Shown here: piece after piece, positions 4,606-9,089 of the stretch
Layout: every line of letters begins with the position of its first letter
Numbering within the stretch: position 1 is the first letter of the stretch
DNA from: Bacillota bacterium
GTDB taxonomy: Bacteria > Bacillota > Clostridia > Christensenellales > CAG-138
Direction: 5' to 3'
DNA: 9,089 nt
NCBI GenBank assembly: GCA_023458615.1
Contig: JAEWYV010000214.1
Coordinates: 1-9,089, forward strand
Translations under genes and position numbers: made by a program
The notes under the pieces: generated by a model
What the model was told of the DNA's origin: nothing
Seen by the model: the letters and a program-made list of their open reading frames with translations, nothing else
Database searches by the model: none

Positions 4606-6134
4606 ATATTCGGCGTCGGTGAAGGCGAGGTGGAGGGCTCGGGCGTGCTAGAGGGCGGCGTATAGGGTTCGCCGGTGTTGTCATCGAGTCCGTCGCCGTT
4701 TGCGTCCACAGGCAGCGGCACATACGGCAATCCGGTGTTGTCGTCAATGCCGTCTCCATTGGCGTCAATCGGCAAGAGCCCCGGGGTGGTCGTTGTATCG
4801 TCCGCAACCTCAATCGGCGTGCGGTCGGTATAGCTCGTGATGGAATAAACCGCCGTCCCGCCCTTGTCGGAGAGATAGAGCGTTCCAACCGTGATCCCTT
4901 TGCTGTTAAACGAAGGCATCAGCCGCGCGAGCACATCCATCTTAGCCTCCAGGTTGGTCGCCTGACCAACGTGAATCCTCAAGCCGCTCTGCGCGGTCAT
5001 GGTGATTGCCAGCGGTGTGGTTAAATCGATGGATTTAATCGTGGTGGTCAGGTCATATTGCTCCAATACGGAGATGATCTGCACCAGTGTTGCGGTTGAA
5101 AAATCATTTCCCTGCCCCAGTCGCTGTCCCAACTGGAAGCCCGAAACCGTAACACCCGTTACCTGAATCAGGTCGGAGATATCGGCACCCCCCGCCATGG
5201 AGAGCACGTAACCGTTTTTGTCGATGATAACGGTGCTGTCAAGCCCGACAATACCGGCAACCGCCTTGCGCTCTGTCACCACGATACGCACGCGGCTCGG
5301 GAAGATATAGGTCACCGAATCCACCTGCAAATAGGGGTCCTGCGCGATATTTGCCTCCGCCTGATCCAAATCGACAAAGAGCATATGTGTGCCGAGCTTG
5401 AGGCCGGAGCGCTCCACAATATAGTCCGACGTGTAGTTCTCGTTGCCCATGACGACGATATCCGACAGCAAAAAACCGTAATAGAGCGCGATGCCGACGG
5501 CAACCAAAATCACGATCACAAATACCAGATTGCCAAAGAGCTTGGTCATCAGCGCGGTGCGCTGCTTTTTGCGCAGTTGGCGCTCCACATACTCCTCGTG
5601 CTTGCGCGCGGCTTCTCTGGCGCGTGCTCTTTTCTGCGCCTCCGCCATGCGGATGGTCTCTTCGGTTTCGTTGATATGGATGCGCGCGGTGGTTGAAGCG
5701 CCCGTGCGGAATATCCGCGTGCGCGTCGTATGCTTGCTGGGGCGGGAGTCCTCCTCCTCGTCCTCATAAAAGTCATCTTCCGGCGAATCAAAGAGGCGGA
5801 TGGAGTCCGAGCCCTTCTTTTTCGTCTTAACCTTTTCAGTTTCCCGTTTTTTTGTGGTGTAGCGGATGCGTTCCGTATCCGAAATGACCTTTTCGCCATC
5901 CTCCCAGGAGAGCTTGGCAAGGTCGTTTGCGTCCTCTTCGTCCGAAAACTCCACCTCGTCGTCGCTGAAAAGATGCGTCAGCGGCGGCTCCGGCGGCTCG
6001 CCGTACTGGCGGTTCGCAGAAGCCGGGTCAAAATCATCATCCGAAGGAACAGGCTCAAAGAAGTTGGACCAGAAGCCCTTCTTCTTTCCCTGTCCGTCGG
6101 CATTATTCGATTGTTTTCCCTTGTCTTTGGCCAT
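4581..6134 (-). CDS. FtsQ/DivIB-like cell division protein with Ca-binding-like tail repeats
   Basis: A 517-residue bitopic membrane protein, long for FtsQ/DivIB (usually about 250-300). Residues 1-195 are a highly charged, probably disordered cytoplasmic head with acidic blocks (SDDD, SDEED, EDEEED) and a basic, helix-prone stretch at 160-193. A single membrane helix spans about 200-221. A POTRA domain follows (about 223-292, from IVVMGNENYTSDYI to VTERKAVAGI), then the FtsQ beta domain to about 440. The tail 441-517 is Thr/Pro/Ser-rich and holds two 20-residue repeats of the DANGDG-x-DDNTG type at 455-473 and 475-493. FtsQ/DivIB stabilises the divisome through FtsL and FtsB/DivIC. The start ATG 6134 follows GGAAAG at 9 bases. 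It lies 67 bases after ftsW with no terminator between, so co-transcription is likely. The last codons are tandemly duplicated downstream. Confidence 0.9.
   Translation of the reverse strand: MAKDKGKQSNNADGQGKKKGFWSNFFEPVPSDDDFDPASANRQYGEPPEPPLTHLFSDDEVEFSDEEDANDLAKLSWEDGEKVISDTERIRYTTKKRETEKVKTKKKGSDSIRLFDSPEDDFYEDEEEDSRPSKHTTRTRIFRTGASTTARIHINETEETIRMAEAQKRARAREAARKHEEYVERQLRKKQRTALMTKLFGNLVFVIVILVAVGIALYYGFLLSDIVVMGNENYTSDYIVERSGLKLGTHMLFVDLDQAEANIAQDPYLQVDSVTYIFPSRVRIVVTERKAVAGIVGLDSTVIIDKNGYVLSMAGGADISDLIQVTGVTVSGFQLGQRLGQGNDFSTATLVQIISVLEQYDLTTTIKSIDLTTPLAITMTAQSGLRIHVGQATNLEAKMDVLARLMPSFNSKGITVGTLYLSDKGGTAVYSITSYTDRTPIEVADDTTTTPGLLPIDANGDGIDDNTGLPYVPLPVDANGDGLDDNTGEPYTPPSSTPEPSTSPSPTPNIGGDDFQG
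4656..4772 (-). repeat. Internal repeat coding two DxNxDGxxD units in the FtsQ tail
   Basis: Encodes P-[IV]-DANGDG-[IL]-DDNTG-x-PY-[VT]-P twice with a 20-residue period. Asp457, Asn459, Asp461 and Asp465, and Asp477, Asn479, Asp481 and Asp485, form DxNxDGxxD patterns as in EF-hand-like and thrombospondin type 3 Ca-binding loops. The two copies differ at many third-codon positions, so the duplication is old or under protein-level selection. Confidence 0.85.
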
Positions 6135-6201
6135 CCATCCAGACTTTCCGGCGCACGAGGCGCATTATTAAGTGTATGTTTGCTGCGGGCCCGGCGGCGG
6201 C

Positions 6202-7407
6202 TTACGCGCGCACGCGCTCCGCCTTGGTGCTGCTTGCCGATGCGCGCTGTTTCTTCTCCACAACCACCGGCTCGCCGTTGTGCAGGCTGTTGTAGCGCGA
6301 AATGCTCAGCAGAACGCCCATAGCGGCAAGGAAGATCATCATCGACGATCCGCCCGCGCTGATGAACGGAAGCGCCTGTCCGGTCGTCGGCAACAACCCT
6401 GTGCAAACGCCGATGTTCACGAATACCTGAAGGCCGAAAACCACCGTAATACCGCCGGCAAGCATGCTGCCGAACCGGTCACGACAGAGCAGCGCAATGC
6501 GAATGCCGCGGTAGATGATGAACCCGTAGGCGGCGAGGACGAGAATCGCCCCGACAAACCCCAGCTCCTCCGCCACGATGGCGAAGATAAAGTCCGACTC
6601 GCCGTATGTCATATACAGCAGTTTCTGGCGGCTGTTGTTCAAGCCCACGCCGAGCAGCCCGCCGGAGCCCAGCGCATAGTAGGACTGAATCAGCTGATAA
6701 CCGTCCCCCAGCGCATCCTTCCACGGATCGACAAACGAGGTCAAGCGCGCCATTCGATAGGGCTCTATGATGGCGAGCAGAATAAACAGTCCGATCAAAA
6801 CGAGCAAAAGCAGCAGCATCTGCTTGGTGTCGCAGCCGCCGATAAAGAGCAGCGCATAGCCCATGAGACCCATGATAACCGCCATGGACATATTGGGCTG
6901 CAACATAACAAGACCGCAGATGACGCCGATGACCAGCAGCATGGGCAGCATGCCCTTGGTAAAGCTTTGCATGACCTTATGCTTCTTTGCCGCAAACGAG
7001 GACATGTAGAGCATCATACCGAATTTTGCAATCTCGGACGGTTGAATACTCTGTCCGCCGATGACGATCCAGCGCTTTGCGCCGTTTGTCTCCTGTCCAA
7101 AGGCGAGCACGGCGAGGAGCATGGCAATCGAAATCAGAATGCCGATGAGTTTAAAGCGCTCCAGCTTTCTAAAATCGATAAAGGAAATCAACAGCATCAT
7201 GGGGAAGCCGACGCCAAGATAAACCGCCTGCTTGCGAATGAAATAGTAGCCATCGTAGCCGACGGAGGCGGTGTTCTGCGCGTAATAGTAGCTCGCCGAA
7301 AAGACCATGACGAGTCCGAACGCGCAAAGAAGGCCGATCATGAGTACGATCGGATAGTCAATATGCCCGACTTTGCGTTTGGGTTTTGCGACGGAGCGTC
7401 TTTCCAT
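6202..7407 (-). CDS. ftsW: FtsW/RodA/SpoVE-family (SEDS) peptidoglycan polymerase, most likely FtsW
   Basis: A 401-residue polytopic membrane protein that polymerises lipid II into glycan strands with a partner class B PBP. SEDS signatures are present in order: GAKRWI at 109-114, QPSEIAKFG at 122-130, EPYRMARLTSFVDPWKDALG at 215-234 with the expected catalytic Asp in WKD (Asp231), SRQKLLY at 259-265, ESDFIFAIVAEELGFVG at 270-286, and GLLPTTGQALPFISAGGSS at 337-355. The usual QPD is QPN at 170-172, a variation seen in clostridial relatives as I recall. ATG 7407 is chosen because GGAG lies 5 bases upstream; the frame stays open to 7524, but that stretch holds a palindromic leader and is not protein-like. 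FtsW is favoured over RodA or SpoVE because an ftsQ-like gene follows; SpoVE cannot be excluded. Confidence 0.92.
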   Translation of the reverse strand: MERRSVAKPKRKVGHIDYPIVLMIGLLCAFGLVMVFSASYYYAQNTASVGYDGYYFIRKQAVYLGVGFPMMLLISFIDFRKLERFKLIGILISIAMLLAVLAFGQETNGAKRWIVIGGQSIQPSEIAKFGMMLYMSSFAAKKHKVMQSFTKGMLPMLLVIGVICGLVMLQPNMSMAVIMGLMGYALLFIGGCDTKQMLLLLLVLIGLFILLAIIEPYRMARLTSFVDPWKDALGDGYQLIQSYYALGSGGLLGVGLNNSRQKLLYMTYGESDFIFAIVAEELGFVGAILVLAAYGFIIYRGIRIALLCRDRFGSMLAGGITVVFGLQVFVNIGVCTGLLPTTGQALPFISAGGSSMMIFLAAMGVLLSISRYNSLHNGEPVVVEKKQRASASSTKAERVRA

Positions 7408-7438
7408 GCAGTCTCCGATTCTTCTGGATACATTTTTC

Positions 7439-7475
7439 GATTCCCCTGATTCGGGGAATCCCCCGCCGCGCGGCG
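7439..7475 (-). promoter_or_regulatory. Strong hairpin and palindrome in the ftsW leader
   Basis: A perfect 8-base stem GATTCCCC/GGGGAATC with a 6-base loop (7439-7460) sits about 23 bases upstream of the ftsW binding site. Immediately 5' of it in the transcript is a 12-base perfect palindrome CGCCGCGCGGCG (7464-7475). The GGGGG between them can also pair with the CCCC of the hairpin, so alternative folds exist. No T-tract follows, so it is not a simple terminator. Confidence 0.5.
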
Positions 7476-7529
7476 TTGCATTTGCCGGGACGGGACGCTG
7501 TTGCGTTGCCACGCAATCGTGCATCGTGT

Positions 7530-7538
7530 ATCATACCA
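7530..7538 (-). promoter_or_regulatory. Possible extended -10 promoter of ftsW
   Basis: On the minus strand TGGTATGAT (TG-n plus TATGAT, 5 of 6) lies about 120 bases upstream of ftsW. No good -35 is found at 16-18 bases, so the call rests on the extended -10 alone. Confidence 0.4.
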
Positions 7539-7572
7539 AATCATTTGCCGGATAGAAAGCCCGGATTCGATT

Positions 7573-7636
7573 TGTTTTCAGATTCTTTCCAAAATGATCG
7601 GAATTCCCCCACGGACAGAGATTTCTGTTTTCAGAT
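7573..7636. repeat. 11-base direct repeat upstream of ftsW
   Basis: TGTTTTCAGAT occurs at 7573-7583 and 7626-7636, 53 bases apart, or five helical turns, upstream of the presumed ftsW promoter. It may be a pair of protein sites; nothing else in the roughly 250 bases between the hydrolase terminator and ftsW looks coding. Confidence 0.35.
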
Positions 7637-7654
7637 GAATTCTAGCGCACCACA

Positions 7655-7685
7655 ATAAAAAACAAGAGGCGCACGTCGCGCCCCC
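7655..7685 (-). terminator. Rho-independent terminator of the hydrolase gene
   Basis: On the minus strand a 7-base stem GGGGCGC/GCGCCTC (one G-U pair), loop of 5, followed by TTGTTTTTTATT. It starts about 10 bases after the hydrolase stop and separates it from ftsW. Confidence 0.82.
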
Positions 7686-7694
7686 TGTATGCCT

Positions 7695-8660
7695 TCATTT
7701 CGTCCCTAACACGCGGCTCAGCAGAGCCTCGTTCCATTTCTCCTTTTCCTCGCGAATCGGAGAATGCGCGCTTTCCTCAAACCAAATCCATTCCTTTTTC
7801 GGCGCGTCGAGCGCATCCAGCCAGCGCTTGGCAAGCTCCGGCGGCGTGTTGCGGTCAAATCTGCCAGCCGTGATATAGACCGGAACCTCCAACCTATCCA
7901 AGCTTGGCAAAAAGTCGCAGGTAATCACCTGCTGCCAGAGTTCGCGCAGGTTATAGTACGCACCCTTGGCAAATCGAATCAGATCAAACAGGGTATACTC
8001 CGGCGAGCGCAGCACGGGGAGCACCATAGACGAGATGATTCCCTCCTGCTTGCCATGCGCCGCCCCGCCGTATTTCGTCATGAGGTTTCGCTGCACGGTC
8101 AAGTCGTCCAGTGACTGATAAAAGCCGTTCACCGGCGCGCCGATGCGCGCTAAATCCCGAATGGCCTTCTCGTCCTTGCGTTTTTGTGCTTCATCCCAGA
8201 CAAATTCGTAGGAGATTCGCTCGTTCTCCGCGCCGTTGACCAGCTGACCAATTCCAACATAAGCCGCAATCTTCTCCGGCACGCGCTTAGCAAGCAATAC
8301 GCCGAGATAGCTGCCGTAGCTGTGCCCGACAAGGTAGATTTTCTCCTGATGAAACCGCTCCCGCAGAAAGTCAATCACCGCGATCGCATCCTGAATCACC
8401 AGTTCCATATCCATATGCCGTTTCCCCTGCGCGCGGGTGTAGCTCTTGCCCGCGCCGCGCTGGTCGAGGCACACGATGGTACATGCATCCGTCAGCGGAG
8501 ACTGATCCTCCAGAACAAACTGCCGGTCGCAGACGCCGGGGCCTCCATGAAGAAACAGGACGACGGGGTTTGTCTCCTTTGTTCCGCGCAGGCGCAAATC
8601 CAGCGTCGTATCACTCACGGCTAGCCGGATATGCTCATCAATCGGGAAGTGTTGTTTCAT
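7695..8660 (-). CDS. Alpha/beta hydrolase, proline iminopeptidase-like (peptidase family S33)
   Basis: A soluble 321-residue enzyme with no signal peptide. The oxyanion-hole motif HGGPG is at 38-42, DQRGAGKS at 66-73, the nucleophile elbow GHSYGS at 112-117 gives Ser114, and the acid and histidine of the triad are probably Asp269 (in GRFDRNTP) and His299 (in ESAHSP). HGGPG plus DQRG.G.S is characteristic of prolyl aminopeptidases and related S33 hydrolases; the lid region (about 140-245) differs between substrates, so the true substrate is open and could be a peptide or an ester. ATG 8660 has an AGGAG about 12 bases upstream; an ATG five bases earlier opens only a two-codon frame. It is monocistronic, with its own terminator. 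A 10-base inverted repeat at 8694-8717 is the likely operator. Confidence 0.9.
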   Translation of the reverse strand: MKQHFPIDEHIRLAVSDTTLDLRLRGTKETNPVVLFLHGGPGVCDRQFVLEDQSPLTDACTIVCLDQRGAGKSYTRAQGKRHMDMELVIQDAIAVIDFLRERFHQEKIYLVGHSYGSYLGVLLAKRVPEKIAAYVGIGQLVNGAENERISYEFVWDEAQKRKDEKAIRDLARIGAPVNGFYQSLDDLTVQRNLMTKYGGAAHGKQEGIISSMVLPVLRSPEYTLFDLIRFAKGAYYNLRELWQQVITCDFLPSLDRLEVPVYITAGRFDRNTPPELAKRWLDALDAPKKEWIWFEESAHSPIREEKEKWNEALLSRVLGTK

Positions 8661-8693
8661 AACATCTATCTCTCCTTTACTTCATAGCGGCAC

Positions 8694-8717
8694 AATTGGA
8701 ATCGATTGATTCCAATT
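8694..8717. promoter_or_regulatory. Perfect 10-base inverted repeat, likely operator of the hydrolase gene
   Basis: Arms AATTGGAATC and GATTCCAATT flank GATT, 34 bases upstream of the hydrolase ATG. A TATCAT at 8722-8727 (minus strand) just upstream is a possible -10, though no -35 is convincing; if correct, the repeat covers the transcription start. No regulator gene is adjacent within the window. Confidence 0.55.
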
Positions 8718-8844
8718 CTATATGATACACCCTTTCCCGTTCGGCGTACAGCGATGCAATCGTGTGAACTTCCTGCTACAAAACGATTAACAATCTTAGC
8801 GCCTAAATTGCATTCCGATCATCAGCCATTCTCAAAATCTGACT
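8718..8844. other. Intergenic stretch with nothing recognisable
   Basis: Part of the nearly 400-base divergent region between the hydrolase (8660) and the gene starting at 9054. Apart from a possible hydrolase -10 at 8722-8727, I see no ORF, repeat or RNA gene here. It may hold the rest of the hydrolase promoter. Confidence 0.5.
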
Positions 8845-8861
8845 TTGTCAAATATTGACAA
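8845..8861. promoter_or_regulatory. Inverted repeat TTGTCAA-ATA-TTGACAA
   Basis: Perfect 7-base arms around ATA. The right arm contains a perfect TTGACA (8855-8860), but the TATAAT at 8873-8878 is only 12 bases on, too close for a normal promoter. It is more likely a protein site than a -35. Confidence 0.4.
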
Positions 8862-8877
8862 GAATAATTGGATATAA

Positions 8878-8892
8878 TAAGAATGATTCTTC
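8878..8892. promoter_or_regulatory. PerR/Fur-family-like box
   Basis: TAAGAATGATTCTTC has the perfect core AGAAT-n-ATTCT of the Firmicute PerR consensus TTAGAATnATTCTAA, with mismatches at three outer positions. It lies about 37 bases upstream of the -35 of the plus-strand promoter at 8929, so direct repression of that promoter is uncertain. The consensus is from memory. Confidence 0.4.
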
Positions 8893-8928
8893 TATATTAT
8901 CTCGCAATCCAAAGCCAGCCCCGTTTGG

Positions 8929-8958
8929 TTGACCCTCCGACAAATACGGTGCTATACT
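8929..8958 (+). promoter_or_regulatory. Promoter of the gene starting at 9054
   Basis: TTGACC (8929-8934, 5 of 6), an 18-base spacer and TATACT (8953-8958, 5 of 6). The expected start near 8965 leaves a leader of about 90 bases. Confidence 0.7.
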
Positions 8959-8978
8959 GTAACCAGTTTATATCCCTT

Positions 8979-9033
8979 CGCCGATTTGGCGAGGCGAATT
9001 GCGGCCCGCGCGGAAACCCGCCAAACGCCGCAA
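8979..9033 (+). promoter_or_regulatory. GC-rich structured leader with interleaved pairings
   Basis: TTTGGCG (8985-8991) can pair with CGCCAAA (9019-9025), and TTGCGGC (8999-9005) with GCCGCAA (9027-9033). The two 7-base helices interleave, so they would form a pseudoknot or exclude one another. GGCG 8988-8991 can also pair locally with CGCC 8979-8982. The last helix ends just before the AAGG-rich binding site. No known riboswitch consensus is recognised. Confidence 0.4.
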
Positions 9034-9053
9034 AGGAAAGGACACAAAATTTC

Positions 9054-9089
9054 ATGACGAGTCGCTTCAAACCCGTTATTTCCCTTATG
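9054..9089 (+). CDS. Start of an unidentified gene, cut by the right window edge
   Basis: Twelve codons are visible: MTSRFKPVISLM. The start is supported by a GGAAAGG about 12 bases upstream, a promoter at 8929-8958, and an N-terminus of basic residues followed by hydrophobic ones, as at the beginning of a signal peptide or membrane helix. The frame is also open upstream to an ATG at 8883, but that lies before the promoter and has no clear binding site. No function can be given. Confidence 0.6.
   Translation, partial: MTSRFKPVISLM

Noticed and set aside
4205..4651. Plus-strand open frame of 148 codons across the terminator
   Set aside because: It runs through the regulator gene in another frame, the terminator hairpin and the tandem repeats.
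6893..6901. QPN instead of QPD in FtsW as a sign of an inactive enzyme
   Set aside because: The catalytic Asp is in the later WKD motif, which is intact, and related clostridial proteins vary at the QPD site as I recall.
6172..7449. Long plus-strand open frame of 425 codons opposite ftsW
   Set aside because: It is antisense to a clear SEDS protein; its translation is rich in His, Gln, Arg and Asp with no domain, and it has no promoter or convincing binding site.
7408..7524. 39-codon N-terminal extension of ftsW
   Set aside because: The stretch contains a perfect hairpin and palindrome, lacks protein character, and a GGAG sits right before the ATG at 7407.
8855..8878. TTGACA plus TATAAT as a promoter
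   Set aside because: Both hexamers are perfect, but the spacer is only 12 bases, too short for sigma-A.
8883..9053. Upstream in-frame extension of the gene at 9054
   Set aside because: It starts before the promoter and its translation is not protein-like; the frame is open by chance.

Overview
The window looks like a chromosomal segment of a Gram-positive, clostridial-type bacterium of moderate GC content. The evidence is a set of purine-rich ribosome binding sites, a Feo iron operon that ends in the small Cys-rich FeoB-associated protein typical of Firmicutes, a DivIB/FtsQ-type division protein with a long charged cytoplasmic head, and a TTG start on one gene. The taxonomic assignment is inference; no rRNA or tRNA gene is present.

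Layout. Nearly everything is on the minus strand. Reading from the right edge leftwards: an alpha/beta hydrolase of the proline-iminopeptidase type (8660-7695) with its own terminator; a cell-division pair, ftsW (7407-6202) and an ftsQ/divIB-like gene (6134-4581). The 3' end of the latter, including its stop codon, has been copied twice in tandem (4463-4590). On the plus strand, converging on ftsQ, is a DtxR-family metalloregulator (4029-4400); one hairpin terminator lies between the two. Divergent from the regulator is the iron operon feoA-feoB-small Cys-rich membrane protein (3760-1368), closed by a strong terminator. Then come two translationally coupled half-size permease genes (1088-609 and 612 to beyond the left edge) with their own promoter and a perfect inverted-repeat operator. 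At the right edge a plus-strand gene starts at 9054 and is cut after 12 codons; it has a good promoter, a possible PerR/Fur-type box and a GC-rich structured leader.

How it works together. The DtxR-like regulator and the feo operon form a divergent iron-homeostasis module. The feo promoter is near consensus, and a perfect inverted repeat lies over its start region, where an iron-loaded DtxR-type repressor would block transcription. FeoB imports Fe(II), FeoA is its small cytosolic SH3-like partner, and the Cys-rich peptide is probably an accessory. The ftsW-ftsQ pair supplies a septal peptidoglycan polymerase and a divisome scaffold.

No wholly new multi-gene system was found. The points most worth a second look are the 137-base out-of-frame overlap of feoA with feoB (a single missing G would explain it), the duplicated Ca-binding-like repeats on the tail of the FtsQ protein, the tandem duplication of the ftsQ 3' end with its AT-rich hairpins, and several unassigned operators and leaders.
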